A DNA stretch of 58,512 bases from Chromobacterium vaccinii (GCF_000971335.1 NZ_JZJL01000032.1:1-58512), one strand, 5' to 3'; numbered from the stretch's first letter, positions 1 to 9,510 are shown. The notes: generated by a model not told the origin, from the letters alone. Program-made: numbers and translations.

Positions 1-130
1 GCAGGGAAATTCATCCTCAAACCGGCCAGTCGCAGACAAGCCCATGATCCGACAGAAGATATGAACAAAGGGTATTTGAACCTACCCGTAAAAAAGCGCA
101 TGCCTGCCCGTTTGCCGCCGCGCCGGCGCA

Positions 131-168
131 TCCCAAAACAAACAGGCCGGCGTTGCCGCCGGCCTGTT
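131..168 (-). terminator. Rho-independent terminator of tex
   Basis: A perfect 12-bp inverted repeat (141-152 with 157-168, 4-base loop) lies just past the tex stop codon. On the minus strand it is followed by a short T-rich stretch (TGTTTTGGG). The position and perfect stem fit an intrinsic terminator, although the U-tract is short. Bases 1-130 contain nothing I can assign. Confidence 0.75.
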
Positions 169-190
169 CCAGACACATCCATATAGTGAA

Positions 191-2503
191 TCAGCCCTTG
201 CGCAGCTTGGCGAAGGCCGCCGCCATCGCGGTATCATTCTGCGGAGCGGTGGATTGGCCGCGTGGCTGGCGTGGACGGTTGTCGGAACGGCTGTCGTTGC
301 GGCCGCCGCGGCTATTGCCGGAACCGACCTCGTCGTCCAGGCGCATCGTCAACGCGATGCGCTTGCGCGCCACGTCCACTTCCAGCACTTTCACCTTGAC
401 CACGTCGCCAGCCTTGACCACCTTGCGCGGATCGTCGATGAACTTGTTGGATAGCGCCGAGATGTGGACCAGGCCATCCTGATGCACGCCGATGTCGACG
501 AAGGCGCCGAAGTTGGCAACGTTGGTGACCACCCCCTCCAGCACCATGCCCGGCTGCAGATGCTTGATATCCTCGACGCCATCCTGGAAGGTGGCGGTCT
601 TGAACTCCGGGCGCGGATCCCGGCCCGGCTTGTCCAGCTCTTTCAAGATATCCATTACCGTCGGCAGGCCGAAGCGCTCGTCGGTGTAATCGGTGGCGCG
701 CACCGACTTAAGGAAAGAAGAATCGCCAATCAAGGTCTTCACGTCGCGACCGGCCTTGGCCACGATCTTCTCCACCACCGGATAGGCCTCCGGGTGCACC
801 GACGACGCGTCCAGCGGATTGTCGCCGCCAGCGATGCGCAGGAAGCCGGCCGCCTGCTCGAAAGTCTTGTCGCCCAAGCGCGGCACTTTCAGCAAGTCCC
901 TGCGGGTGCGGAAGGCGCCGTTCTGGTCGCGATAGGAGACGATATTCGACGCCAGCGTGGCGTTTAGGCCGGAGATGCGGGTCAGCAGCGGCACCGATGC
1001 AGTATTCACGTCCACACCCACCGCATTCACGCAATCTTCCACCACGCCATCCAGCGCGCGCGCCAGCTGGCTCTGATTGACGTCATGCTGGTACTGGCCG
1101 ACGCCGATGGACTTGGGATCGATCTTCACCAGCTCGGCCAGCGGGTCCTGCAGGCGGCGGGCGATGGACACCGCGCCGCGCAGGCTGACGTCCATATCGG
1201 GGAATTCCCTGGCCGCCAGCTCGGACGCCGAATACACCGACGCGCCGGCTTCCGACACCACGATCTTGGTCATGGAGAGTTGCGGGAAGGCCTTGATCAG
1301 GTCCTGCGCCAGCTTGTCGGTTTCGCGGCTGGCGGTGCCGTTGCCGATGGAAATCAGGTCCACCTTGTGGCGGACACATAGCGCGCCGAGGATGGCGATG
1401 GACTTGTCCCACTCGCGGCGCGGCTCATGCGGATAGATGGCGGTGGCGTCCAGCACCTTGCCGGTATCGTCGACCACAGCCACCTTGCAGCCGGTGCGCA
1501 GGCCCGGGTCCAGGCCCAGGGTGGCGCGGCGGCCGGCCGGGGCGGCCAGCAGCAAGTCGTGCAGATTGGCGGCGAAAACCTTGATCGCCTCGCCGTCGGC
1601 GGCATCCTTCAACCTCGACACCAGCTCCAGCTCCAGCGACAGGAAGATCTTGGCGCGCCAGCACAGGCGGACGCCGTCCAGCAGCCACTTATCGGCGGCG
1701 CGGCCGGCATCCTTGACGCCGAAGCGGGCGGCGATCAGCTGCTCATAGGCCGAACGCTCTGTGATCGGCGTCTCGTCCGGCTGATATTTCAGCGCGACGC
1801 TCAGCACGCCCTCGTTGCGGCCGCGCAAGAGCGCCAGCGCCCGGTGCGACGGAATCGCCTTGATATGTTCTCGATGGTCGAAGTAGTCGGAGAACTTGGC
1901 GCCTTCGTTTTCCTTGCCCGCCACCACGGCGGCGGCCAGTTCGCCTTCGTTCCACAGCTTTTCGCGCAGCTGGCCCAACAGCTCGGCGTCTTCGGCGAAG
2001 CGCTCGATCAGGATGGCGCGCGCGCCGTCCAATGCCGCTTTGGCATCGGCGACGCCGGCTTCGGCATTGATATAGGTTTCGGCCAGCGCGTTCGGGTCTT
2101 GCGACGGATCGGCCAGCAGGCTGTCGGCCAGCGGCTCCAGGCCGGCCTCGCGGGCGATCTGCGCCTTGGTGCGGCGCTTGGGCTTATAAGGGAGGTAGAG
2201 GTCTTCCAGCGTGGTCTTGTTGTCGCTGGCGTAGAGGGCCGCTTCCAGTTCCGGGGTGAGCTTGCCTTGCTCGGCGATGCTCTTGAGGATGCTGTCGCGG
2301 CGCTCGTCCATCTCGCGCAGATAGACCAGACGCTCGGCCAGCATGCGCAGCTGGGTGTCGTCCAGACCGCCGGTGACTTCCTTGCGGTAACGGGCGATGA
2401 AGGGAACGGTGGCGCCGCCGTCGATCAGTTCGATGGTGGACGCCACCTGGGATTCGCGGACGGCAAGCTCAGCCGCCAGGCGGCTGGAAAGGCTTTTCAG
2501 CAT
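191..2503 (-). CDS. tex: Tex family S1 RNA-binding transcription accessory protein
   Basis: A 770-residue protein of the usual Tex length, cytoplasmic and nucleic-acid binding. The order is the Tex N-terminal helical region, a YqgF/RNase H-like domain in the middle (starts near [17 protein letters not shown]), helix-hairpin-helix repeats ([20 protein letters not shown]) and a C-terminal S1 domain ([25 protein letters not shown]). An Arg/Asn/Ser-rich basic tail follows. Tex is a transcription factor conserved in most bacteria and linked to virulence gene expression and stress tolerance in other species. It starts with ATG and has only a weak ribosome site. It stands alone with its own terminator. 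Identity is near certain; the regulatory targets here are unknown. Confidence 0.97.
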   Translation of the reverse strand: MLKSLSSRLAAELAVRESQVASTIELIDGGATVPFIARYRKEVTGGLDDTQLRMLAERLVYLREMDERRDSILKSIAEQGKLTPELEAALYASDNKTTLEDLYLPYKPKRRTKAQIAREAGLEPLADSLLADPSQDPNALAETYINAEAGVADAKAALDGARAILIERFAEDAELLGQLREKLWNEGELAAAVVAGKENEGAKFSDYFDHREHIKAIPSHRALALLRGRNEGVLSVALKYQPDETPITERSAYEQLIAARFGVKDAGRAADKWLLDGVRLCWRAKIFLSLELELVSRLKDAADGEAIKVFAANLHDLLLAAPAGRRATLGLDPGLRTGCKVAVVDDTGKVLDATAIYPHEPRREWDKSIAILGALCVRHKVDLISIGNGTASRETDKLAQDLIKAFPQLSMTKIVVSEAGASVYSASELAAREFPDMDVSLRGAVSIARRLQDPLAELVKIDPKSIGVGQYQHDVNQSQLARALDGVVEDCVNAVGVDVNTASVPLLTRISGLNATLASNIVSYRDQNGAFRTRRDLLKVPRLGDKTFEQAAGFLRIAGGDNPLDASSVHPEAYPVVEKIVAKAGRDVKTLIGDSSFLKSVRATDYTDERFGLPTVMDILKELDKPGRDPRPEFKTATFQDGVEDIKHLQPGMVLEGVVTNVANFGAFVDIGVHQDGLVHISALSNKFIDDPRKVVKAGDVVKVKVLEVDVARKRIALTMRLDDEVGSGNSRGGRNDSRSDNRPRQPRGQSTAPQNDTAMAAAFAKLRKG

Positions 2504-2562
2504 CGGCTTTTATTCTTTCGCGTCGAACAAAAACCGCTACTGTACCGCCATCCGCCGCAAAA

Positions 2563-2919
2563 TCAAGCCGCGACCGGACGCGCCAGCCAGGCCTGCGCTT
2601 CTTCTATCAGGTCGAAATACTGAACATGAGTATGGGACAGCAAGCCGGCGATGTGGGTGGCCAGGCGTATCCACACGTCGCCGACGACAATGGCCACGCG
2701 GCCCAGTTTCTCCTCATGCGCGCGCATGAACTTGACCTCCTCCATCGCCATGTCCAGCGTGAAGTCTTTCAGTTCAGTCAGGTCCAGCAGCATGTCCGGT
2801 TTGTCGCGCTCCTCCAGCCGCTTGAGCAAGGCCTGCTCCAGCAGCTGGAAATCAGCCAGCGTGAACTCGTTGAACAAGGCCACGTCCAGGCCATAATCCT
2901 GCTCACGGATCGAGATCAT
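2563..2919 (-). CDS. STAS/SpoIIAA-like domain protein
   Basis: A 118-residue soluble protein starting MISIREQDYG, placed at 2919 because GGAGTGGAG precedes that ATG; longer readings upstream lack a ribosome site. The alternating beta-alpha pattern (VALFNEFTLADFQLLEQALL, then DMLLDLTELKDFTLDM, then GRVAIVVGDVWIRLATHIAG) is that of the SpoIIAA-like/STAS fold seen in small stand-alone bacterial proteins. No catalytic motif is visible. The family is usually described as of unknown function, possibly binding nucleotides or lipids or acting as a partner-switch protein. No kinase or sigma-factor partner lies nearby. Confidence 0.75.
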   Translation of the reverse strand: MISIREQDYGLDVALFNEFTLADFQLLEQALLKRLEERDKPDMLLDLTELKDFTLDMAMEEVKFMRAHEEKLGRVAIVVGDVWIRLATHIAGLLSHTHVQYFDLIEEAQAWLARPVAA

Positions 2920-2966
2920 TTGCTTCTCCACTCCTGTTTGATTGTCGCAAACGCTTTGACTGTATT

Positions 2967-3827
2967 CTAGCGCCGTCCAGCCAACATGCCGCTGACCACG
3001 ATCAAGCCCATCGCCAGCAGCGAATCCGCCGTCAGCGCGTCGCCCCACACCAGCGCGCCCAGCAGACAGGAAAACACCACGGTCAGATAGGACAGATTGG
3101 CCGCGGTCAGCTTGCGCCCCACCTTGTAGGCGCGGGTCATCGCCAGTTGCGCCAGCGTGGCGGTGGCGCCGACGCCCAGCAGCAAGCCCACATTATCCAG
3201 CGTCACCGGGTGCCAGCGCTCGAAACACATCAACAACAGGCCGCCGACGGTGGAAATCAGCGCGAAGTAGAACACCACCCGCCATTCGGCCTCGCCCTGC
3301 CGCCCCAGTTCCCGCACATGCAGATAGGACCAGCCGGCCAGGAAGCCGGAAGCCAGCCCCAACAAGCCGGCGAACCACACATCGCCGGACAAGGTCGGTT
3401 TCAGCAGCAACACCACGCCGACGAAGCCCAGCGCCAGCCCGCCCAGCGCCTGCGCCGGCAGCCGCTCGCGCAACAGCGCGACGGACAGCAAGGCCAGAAA
3501 CATCGGCGAGGTGTAGGTCAACGTCGACGCCGTCGCCAGCGGCAGGTGGGCGATGGCGTAAAACGACATCAGCAGCGAGGCATAGCCGATCACGCCGCGC
3601 TGCAGGTGATAGCGCAGCAAGGGCGTGGCGAAACGCTCCCGCCGCCACAAGGCCGCGCCGCCCAGCGTCAGCACGCCGATCAAGGTGCGCCAGAACACCA
3701 GCTCCGTCGATGAGAAATGCTCTGCGCCCAACTTGACGAACAAGCCCATCAGGGCGAAGAACACCGCGGCCACAACCATCCAGCCGGAACCCAGGCGGAA
3801 ACCCGCCAACCTGCCACGCACAAGCAC
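2967..3827 (-). CDS. DMT-superfamily (EamA) membrane transporter
   Basis: A 286-residue hydrophobic protein with about ten membrane helices and the two-repeat architecture of EamA transporters (FFALMGLFVKLGAEHFSSTE in repeat one; a conserved ALPLATAS/TLTYTSP-type helix near the middle). The start is GTG at 3827, chosen because GGAAGG lies a few bases upstream; an ATG at codon 17 is the alternative. The family exports small metabolites such as amino acids, but the substrate cannot be read from sequence. The gene follows a secreted-protein gene on the same strand, with a gap of about 50 bases. Confidence 0.88.
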   Translation of the reverse strand: MLVRGRLAGFRLGSGWMVVAAVFFALMGLFVKLGAEHFSSTELVFWRTLIGVLTLGGAALWRRERFATPLLRYHLQRGVIGYASLLMSFYAIAHLPLATASTLTYTSPMFLALLSVALLRERLPAQALGGLALGFVGVVLLLKPTLSGDVWFAGLLGLASGFLAGWSYLHVRELGRQGEAEWRVVFYFALISTVGGLLLMCFERWHPVTLDNVGLLLGVGATATLAQLAMTRAYKVGRKLTAANLSYLTVVFSCLLGALVWGDALTADSLLAMGLIVVSGMLAGRR

Positions 3828-3875
3828 TTTCTCGCCTTCCCTGCCAAGCGGCCCGCAGGCCGCGATTGCATACTC

Positions 3876-4400
3876 TTATTTCTTAGCCAAAGCCACGCTC
3901 AGGCAGATGGACTCCATCTGCCTGCGGTAGGTCTTGAACTCCGACGCGTTGGCGGTACAGCGCGCCTCCAGCAGCCGGTTCTTGTCCACCAACTGGATCA
4001 CATGCAGATTATGGCGCACGATCCACAGCCGGTTGGACACGAAGCGGCCATCGCGATACTCGGTGACCAGCCGGCCCGCCTTCTGATTGACGCGGACGAG
4101 GTTGGCCGCCTCACGGTCGCCGTCTTCCTGGCGGAACATCGCCGCCAAGCGCGGCAGCGTATCGCCGCGCCCCGGCTTGCGCACGCCGATCTGCACCTCG
4201 ATGGCGGCGCGCTCGCGCTGGTCAGCCTTGGGCGGGATCACCTTCAGCACCCGAATCCGATTGGCGACGCTGGCGCGCACTTTCCAGCCCGGCGGCAGCA
4301 TGAAGCGCGCCTTGCTGACCGGATCGGCGTAAGTGGCCGCCAGCGCGAGCGGACTGGCCAGCAGCGCGCCCAGCGCCAGCATGCGGAAAATTGCGGGCAT
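3876..4400 (-). CDS. Secreted protein of unknown function
   Basis: A 174-residue protein with a clear Sec signal peptide (MPAIFRMLALGALLASPLALA, cleaved after ALA). The mature part contains DPVSKARFMLPPGWKVRAS and a C-terminal ATVALAKK-like basic end, with two cysteines (near RCTANAS and ESICLS) that may form a periplasmic disulphide. The phrase 'LPPGWKV' is typical of small periplasmic proteins that resemble lipoprotein or stress proteins, but I do not recognise the family. It lies between a Rieske oxygenase terminator and a DMT transporter. Confidence 0.75.
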   Translation of the reverse strand: MPAIFRMLALGALLASPLALAATYADPVSKARFMLPPGWKVRASVANRIRVLKVIPPKADQRERAAIEVQIGVRKPGRGDTLPRLAAMFRQEDGDREAANLVRVNQKAGRLVTEYRDGRFVSNRLWIVRHNLHVIQLVDKNRLLEARCTANASEFKTYRRQMESICLSVALAKK

Positions 4401-4421
4401 GATCTTGGCCGATGGAAGGAT

Positions 4422-4448
4422 AAAAAAAGGCGCGGAATATCCCGCGCC
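4422..4448 (-). terminator. Rho-independent terminator of the Rieske oxygenase gene
   Basis: A GGCGCGG/CCGCGCC stem (4429-4435 with 4442-4448) is followed on the minus strand by seven consecutive T (complement of 4422-4428). This is a canonical intrinsic terminator 30 bases after the oxygenase stop, separating it from the secreted-protein gene. Confidence 0.88.
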
Positions 4449-4476
4449 CCTGCATTATGGCATTTAACTTGCCTAT

Positions 4477-5586
4477 TCAGCCAGCCAATGCCGAGCCCAT
4501 CAGGCGTCGATAATACTCGTGGAAGTGCTGCATGCCCTCCTCGGTCGGAGACTGGTACGGGCCCACCTCGTTGACGCCGGCCATCCACAGCGCCTTGCGG
4601 CCTTCGTGCATGCGGATGCAGATCTCGTCGTCTTCCTTGGCGGTTTCGAAGTAGGCGGCCTGCTCGGCCTCGATGAATTCCGGCTCGAACCACACCACGT
4701 CTTCCGGGTAGTAGAACTCGGTGATCACCGTGCACTTCTCCGGACCGCGCGGAATCACCACGCTGACCACCAGCACGTGCGGATACCACTCCACCATGAT
4801 GTTGGGGTAGTAGGTCAGCCAGATGGCGCCGAACTCCGGCTGCTGTTCGGCATAGCGGCGGCGCACTTCCTCGTGCCACTTGCCGTACACCCTGGAGCCG
4901 GCGCGCGCCAGGCAGTTCTTCACGCCCACGGTCTGCACGTGGTAGCTGTCGCCCCACTCCCATTTCAGGTCGCCGCAATCGACGAAATTGCCGAGGCCAG
5001 GATGGAAGGGATCAACGTGGTAGTCCTCCGAGTACACCTCGATGAAGGTCTTCCAGTTGAAATCGTAATCGGCGCTGTGCGTCGAGTGGAAGGCATAGCC
5101 ATCGAAGGTCATGTGCTTGGCGACGCCCAGCTTCTCCAGATCGGCCGCCACATTGCGGCGCGCGTCGAACAGCAGGCCGTTCCAGCGGGCCAGCTCGGTC
5201 TGCCCCAGGTTCAGGCATGGCGTTTCCGGAAAATGCGGCGCGCCCACCAGTTTGCCGCCGGCGTCGTAGGTCCAGCCGTGCAGATTGCAGACGATGTGGT
5301 TGCCGTTGCCGCGGCCTTTGTAGATGACGGCCTGGCGATGGCGGCAGACGTTGGAGATCAGCTTGATCTCGCCGTCCACGTTCTTGAGCATCTTGCCGTG
5401 GCCCAGCCACTCCAGCGTGTGATAGTCGCCGGGGTTGGGCGCCATCAGCTCATGGCCATAGTACTGCGGGGCGTCTGCGAACAGCAGCTCCTGCTCCTTG
5501 GCATAGAACGCGGGATCGAAATAGGTATAAATGGGTAGCTGGGCTGCGGATGCTTGAAGCAGTTGAGCAGAAGCCAGATCAGACAT
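4477..5586 (-). CDS. Rieske-type ring-hydroxylating oxygenase, alpha subunit
   Basis: A 369-residue cytoplasmic oxygenase. The Rieske 2Fe-2S motif is complete (Cys81-x-His83, then Cys100-x2-His103), and the mononuclear iron site is visible as NWKTFIEVYSEDYHVDPFH with His190 and His195. Family members hydroxylate aromatic rings or demethylate/cleave quaternary amines; the substrate is not evident. No ferredoxin, reductase or beta subunit is adjacent, so electrons must come from elsewhere. The start at 5586 is set by GGAGG upstream (the longer reading to 5670 is rejected). It has its own promoter (5707-5735) and terminator, so it is monocistronic. Confidence 0.9.
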   Translation of the reverse strand: MSDLASAQLLQASAAQLPIYTYFDPAFYAKEQELLFADAPQYYGHELMAPNPGDYHTLEWLGHGKMLKNVDGEIKLISNVCRHRQAVIYKGRGNGNHIVCNLHGWTYDAGGKLVGAPHFPETPCLNLGQTELARWNGLLFDARRNVAADLEKLGVAKHMTFDGYAFHSTHSADYDFNWKTFIEVYSEDYHVDPFHPGLGNFVDCGDLKWEWGDSYHVQTVGVKNCLARAGSRVYGKWHEEVRRRYAEQQPEFGAIWLTYYPNIMVEWYPHVLVVSVVIPRGPEKCTVITEFYYPEDVVWFEPEFIEAEQAAYFETAKEDDEICIRMHEGRKALWMAGVNEVGPYQSPTEEGMQHFHEYYRRLMGSALAG

Positions 5587-5706
5587 TATTCCCACACCTC
5601 CGTGGAAGAAGATATAAGACCAGCCGAATCTCGCTCGGGACGAGTTTGCGGGACTATCAAAAACAATCAATCAAAACAAGGGGGAACCCTGTCTTACGAG
5701 GGCGGA

Positions 5707-5735
5707 ATTATGCCCTCCCCCCTCCCCCGGGGCAA
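5707..5735 (-). promoter_or_regulatory. Sigma-70 promoter of the Rieske oxygenase gene
   Basis: On the minus strand TTGCCC (complement of 5730-5735) is separated by 17 bases from CATAAT (complement of 5707-5712). The 17-base spacer is almost pure G with runs of five, six and three G, so it could form a G-quadruplex. The predicted 5' UTR is about 115 bases. Confidence 0.55.
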
Positions 5736-5891
5736 GCGTTAATTCTTTGTGACAATTCTGTTCAGACACGGACTTGTAGAGGGATATGCCCCCACCCCCT
5801 GCCAATGGCAAACAATCTGCATGGCAGTTAATTAAAATCAAAGACTTGCCAAGTTTAGTGCGCCGCAACATTAGAAGCCGTTAATTTATAG

Positions 5892-5900
5892 TGATATACT
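5892..5900 (+). promoter_or_regulatory. Extended -10 promoter of ackA-pta
   Basis: TGATATACT matches the extended -10 form TGn-TATAAT with one mismatch. The -35 region (around 5872-5877) is poor, as expected for extended -10 promoters. Transcription would begin near 5907, right at the base of the structured leader. Confidence 0.5.
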
Positions 5901-5906
5901 AGGCTC

Positions 5907-6137
5907 GACTTTGTTGCCACATCGACTGTCTGATTTTCGCCTTGACCAGGCCGGACTGCTCATCGGCCCGGCTAAGGCCTTGATATGGCGAAGCGGATGA
6001 TCGATACGCCCCGGGATGCCCGGGCGCAACAACAGGCTGGCTAAACCGCCCGCCATGCGCTACCACACGGTAAGGAAACCGGGCGCGCGGCCCTCTGGCC
6101 GCCGCCCGCGCTCCGGCAGCAAATTGGCTGCAAGCGC
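5907..6137 (+). promoter_or_regulatory. Structured 5' leader RNA of ackA-pta
   Basis: Nested complementary segments can be paired by eye: TTGTTGC (5911-5917) with GCAACAA (6026-6032); ATCGA (5921-5925) with TCGAT (6001-6005); TTCGCC (5936-5941) with GGCGAA (5987-5992); and AGGCC (5948-5952) with GGCCT (5976-5980). CGCCC (6007-6011) pairs with GGGCG (6022-6026) as a competing helix. Downstream there is a strong hairpin GGGCG-c-GCGGCC/GGCCGC-CGCCC (6081-6107) and a smaller one at 6116-6131. No ORF fits. It matches none of the riboswitch, 6S, RNase P, SRP or tmRNA signatures I know. It could be a cis-regulatory leader or a separate small RNA. Confidence 0.45.
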
Positions 6138-6196
6138 ATCGCAGTGGATTATTTCACCGATTTCATCCTTTTTTTTCAAATTACATGTTCAAAGCT

Positions 6197-7390
6197 ATGA
6201 ATTCCAGCATCCTCGTCATCAATTGCGGCAGTTCCTCCCTGAAATTCGCGCTGATCGACAGCGCCAGCCACGAAGCGGTCATGACCGGCCTGGCCGAGAA
6301 GCTGGGCCTGGCCGACGCCTGCATCACCTTCAAGCACGACGGCGGCAAGCAGACCGCCCTGCTGTCGGCCCCGGATCACGCCGCGGCCATGCACGCCATC
6401 ATCGAGAAGCTGCAGCAAGTGTCGCTGCTGGACAGCGTGAAGGCCATCGGCCACCGCGTGGTGCACGGCGGCGAGCACTTCAAGCAATCCGCGCTGCTGG
6501 ACGACACCGCGATCAACGAGATCGAGCGCTGCATCAAGCTGGCCCCGCTGCACAACCCGGCGCACATCCTGGGCATCCGCACCGCGATCAAGGAATTCCC
6601 GAGCCTGCCGCAAGTGGCCGTGTTCGACACCTCCTTCCACCAGACCATGCCGGAAAAGGCCTACCTGTACGCGGTGCCGATGAAGCTGTACCGCGAGAAC
6701 AGCCTGCGCCGCTACGGCATGCACGGCACCAGCTACCGCTTCGTGGCCGAAGAAGCCGCCAAGATGCTGGGCAAGCCGGCCGATGAAACCAGCCTGGTGA
6801 TCGCCCACCTGGGCAACGGCGCGTCCATCGCCGCGATCCGCAACGGCAAGTGCGCCGACACCTCCATGGGCCTGACTCCGCTGGAAGGCCTGGTGATGGG
6901 CACCCGCTCCGGCGACATCGACCCCAGCGTGTTCGGCTACCTGGCCACCGAGCGCGGCATGGACATCACGTCCATCACCAATATGCTGAACAAGGAATCC
7001 GGCCTCTTGGGCCTGTCCGAGCTGTCCAACGACTGCCGCGAACTGGAAGAAGCCGCCGCCAAGGGCCATGAAGGCGCCAAGCGCGCGCTGGAAGTGTTCG
7101 CCTACCGCCTGGCCAAGTACGTGGCCTCGATGAGCGTGGGCGCGTGCCGCCTGGACGCCGTGGTGTTCACCGGCGGCATCGGCGAGAACTCCTCCTTCCT
7201 GCGCGCCGAAGTGATCAATCAGCTGGGCTTCCTGGGCCTGAAGCTGGACGCCGCCGCCAACGAAGCGTGCATCCGCGGCAACGCCGGCCGCATCACCGCC
7301 GCCGATTCCGTGCCGGCGCTGGTGATCAACACCAACGAAGAACTGATGATCGCCATGGACACCGCCAAACTGGCCGGTCTGGCCAAGTAA
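6197..7390 (+). CDS. ackA: Acetate kinase
   Basis: Converts acetate and ATP to acetyl phosphate and ADP (reversible), in the cytoplasm, as half of the AckA-Pta pathway. The 397 residues contain the family signatures ILVINCGSSSLKFALI at the N-terminus, VFDTSFHQTMPE (catalytic Asp region), HLGNGASIAAIRNGK, DTSMGLTPLEGLVMGTRSGD and FTGGIGENS. I use the second ATG (MNSSILVINCG), which matches the usual N-terminus; an ATG four codons earlier (6185) is possible, and neither has a good Shine-Dalgarno. A run of eight T just upstream belongs to the leader. pta follows after 15 bases. Confidence 0.97.
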   Translation: MNSSILVINCGSSSLKFALIDSASHEAVMTGLAEKLGLADACITFKHDGGKQTALLSAPDHAAAMHAIIEKLQQVSLLDSVKAIGHRVVHGGEHFKQSALLDDTAINEIERCIKLAPLHNPAHILGIRTAIKEFPSLPQVAVFDTSFHQTMPEKAYLYAVPMKLYRENSLRRYGMHGTSYRFVAEEAAKMLGKPADETSLVIAHLGNGASIAAIRNGKCADTSMGLTPLEGLVMGTRSGDIDPSVFGYLATERGMDITSITNMLNKESGLLGLSELSNDCRELEEAAAKGHEGAKRALEVFAYRLAKYVASMSVGACRLDAVVFTGGIGENSSFLRAEVINQLGFLGLKLDAAANEACIRGNAGRITAADSVPALVINTNEELMIAMDTAKLAGLAK

Positions 7391-7405
7391 GAAAGGCAAG
7401 CGATC

Positions 7406-9487
7406 ATGCAGACATTCTTTCTTGCCCCTACCGGCTTCAACGCCGGCCTGACCTCGGTCACGCTGGGCGCGATCCGCTCGCTGGAGCAGGCCGGCCTGCG
7501 CGTGGGCTTCGTCAAGCCCATCGCCCAGGACACCAAGGACGGCGAAGCCGAGCGCTCCACCCACTTCGCCCAGGCCATCTGCCGCCTGAACCCGCCGCAG
7601 CCGATCAGCATGGAGCGCGTCGAGCACCTGCTGTCGCAAGGCCAGGTGGACCAGTTGATGGAAGAGGTGGTGAGCCTGTTCCAGCAAGCCTCGCAAAACG
7701 TGGACGTGGTGATCGTGGAGGGCCTGGTGCCCGACCAGAAGCAGGTGTTCTCCACCTTCCTCAACACCAAGATCGCCCGCAACCTGCAGGCGCAGACCAT
7801 CCTGGTGAGTTCGGTCAAGGCGCTGAACGCGACGGAAATCGCAGAACAGCTGGAAATGAACATCCAGGCCTTCGGCGCGCAAACCGTGTCCGGCTACATC
7901 CTCAACCACGTGCTGCCCGGCGCCGACCGCGCCGAGCTGGCGCGCGAAGTGCAGGAGTCCGGCAACCTGAAGAAAGCCGGCCTGCCGCTGCTGGGCGTGA
8001 TCCCGTACCAGCAGGAACTGCTGGCGCCGCGCACCCAGGATGTGGCCCGCTATCTGAACGCCAATGTGGTGCACGCCGGACAGCAGGCCAACCGCCGCGT
8101 GCGCAACATGGTGGTGGCCGCCCGCACCGCGCCGAACATCGTCAACCTGCTGAAGCCGGGCGCGCTGATCATCACCCCGGGCGAACGCGAAGACGTGGTG
8201 ATGGCCACCTCGATGGCCGCGATGAACGGCGTGCCGCTGGCCGGCCTGCTGCTGACCTGCGACTCCGAGCCCGATCCGCGCATCCAGCAGCTGTGCCAGC
8301 AAGCGTTCACCGGCGGCCTGCCGGTGCTGGCGACCTCGCTGAACTCGATGGAAACCGCCAGCGCGCTGAACGCGATGAGCCACCAGGTGCCGTCCGACGA
8401 CCTGGAGCGGATGGAAAAGGTGATCGAGCACGTCGCCGAATTCCTCGACGTGTCCACGCTGAAGCAAAGCGTCGGCGAGCCGCGCGAAATCCGTCTGCCG
8501 CCGCCGGCCTTCCGCTTCCAGCTGATGGAAAAGGCGCGCAAGGCCAACAAGCGCATCGTGCTGCCGGAAGGCAACGAGCCGCGCACCATCCAGGCCGCCG
8601 CCATCTGCCAGGAAAAGGGCATCGCCCGCTGCGTGCTCTTGGGCAACCGCGCCGAGATCCTGCAAGTGGCCGAAACCCAGGGCGTGACGCTGCCGGAATC
8701 GGTCGAGATCCTGGATCCGAACGAAATCCGCGGCCAGTACGTGGGACCGATGGTCGAACTGCGCAAGGGCAAGGGCCTGAATGAGCCGATGGCGCTGGCG
8801 CAGCTGGAAGACACCGTGGTGCTGGGCACCATGATGCTGGCGATGAACGAAGTGGACGGCCTGGTTTCCGGCGCCGTGCACACCACCGCCAACACCATCC
8901 GTCCCGCGCTGCAGCTGATCAAGACCGCGCCGGGCTCCAGCATCGTGTCGTCCGTCTTCTTCATGCTGATGCCGGAACAGGTGTATGTGTACGGCGACTG
9001 CGCGGTGAATCCGGACCCGACCGCGGAACAGCTGGCCGACATCGCCATCCAGTCCGCCGACTCGGCCGTGGCCTTCGGCATCACCCCGCGCGTGGCGATG
9101 ATCTCCTACTCCACCGGCTCGTCCGGCAGCGGCAGCGACGTGGAGAAGGTGCGCGAAGCCACCCGCATCGCGCAAGAGAAGCGCCCGGACCTGCTGATCG
9201 ACGGCCCGATGCAGTACGACGCCGCCTCGGTGGAGTCGGTCGGCCGCCAGAAAGCCCCGGACAGCCAGGTCGCCGGCCGCGCCACCGTGTTCGTGTTCCC
9301 GGACCTGAACACCGGCAACACCACCTACAAGGCGGTGCAACGCTCCGCCAACGTGGTGTCGGTGGGCCCGATGCTGCAAGGCCTGCGCAAGCCGGTCAAC
9401 GACCTGTCGCGCGGCGCGCTGGTGGACGACATCGTCTACACCATCGCCCTGACCGCGCTGCAGGCGGAGCAGACGCCGGCGAATTGA
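7406..9487 (+). CDS. pta: Phosphate acetyltransferase (long form)
   Basis: Interconverts acetyl-CoA and acetyl phosphate. The 693-residue length is the three-domain form: an N-terminal dethiobiotin-synthetase-like P-loop region (FLAPTGFNAGLTSVTLGAIR), a DRTGG-type middle domain, and a C-terminal PTA/PTB catalytic domain (ARKANKRIVLPEGNEPRTIQ, SYSTGSSGSGSDVEKVREAT, DGPMQYDAA, VFVFPDLNTGNTTYKAVQR). It starts at ATG 7406 behind AAAGG, 15 bases after ackA, so the two are one operon. A strong terminator follows. The long form is often allosterically controlled by NADH or pyruvate; that is known for the family and not visible here. Confidence 0.97.
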   Translation: MQTFFLAPTGFNAGLTSVTLGAIRSLEQAGLRVGFVKPIAQDTKDGEAERSTHFAQAICRLNPPQPISMERVEHLLSQGQVDQLMEEVVSLFQQASQNVDVVIVEGLVPDQKQVFSTFLNTKIARNLQAQTILVSSVKALNATEIAEQLEMNIQAFGAQTVSGYILNHVLPGADRAELAREVQESGNLKKAGLPLLGVIPYQQELLAPRTQDVARYLNANVVHAGQQANRRVRNMVVAARTAPNIVNLLKPGALIITPGEREDVVMATSMAAMNGVPLAGLLLTCDSEPDPRIQQLCQQAFTGGLPVLATSLNSMETASALNAMSHQVPSDDLERMEKVIEHVAEFLDVSTLKQSVGEPREIRLPPPAFRFQLMEKARKANKRIVLPEGNEPRTIQAAAICQEKGIARCVLLGNRAEILQVAETQGVTLPESVEILDPNEIRGQYVGPMVELRKGKGLNEPMALAQLEDTVVLGTMMLAMNEVDGLVSGAVHTTANTIRPALQLIKTAPGSSIVSSVFFMLMPEQVYVYGDCAVNPDPTAEQLADIAIQSADSAVAFGITPRVAMISYSTGSSGSGSDVEKVREATRIAQEKRPDLLIDGPMQYDAASVESVGRQKAPDSQVAGRATVFVFPDLNTGNTTYKAVQRSANVVSVGPMLQGLRKPVNDLSRGALVDDIVYTIALTALQAEQTPAN

Positions 9488-9510
9488 TCTAAAACTTGAT
9501 CACGCAAAAA

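Noticed and set aside
5671-5871. Minus-strand ORF in the region between the oxygenase and ackA
   Set aside because: It covers the promoter and has no protein-like composition; the leader and promoter explain the region.
6176-9379. Long minus-strand open frame opposite ackA-pta (over 1000 codons)
   Set aside because: It is a shadow of the GC-rich genes on the plus strand; it is rich in His/Gln/Arg with no domain, ribosome site or family match.
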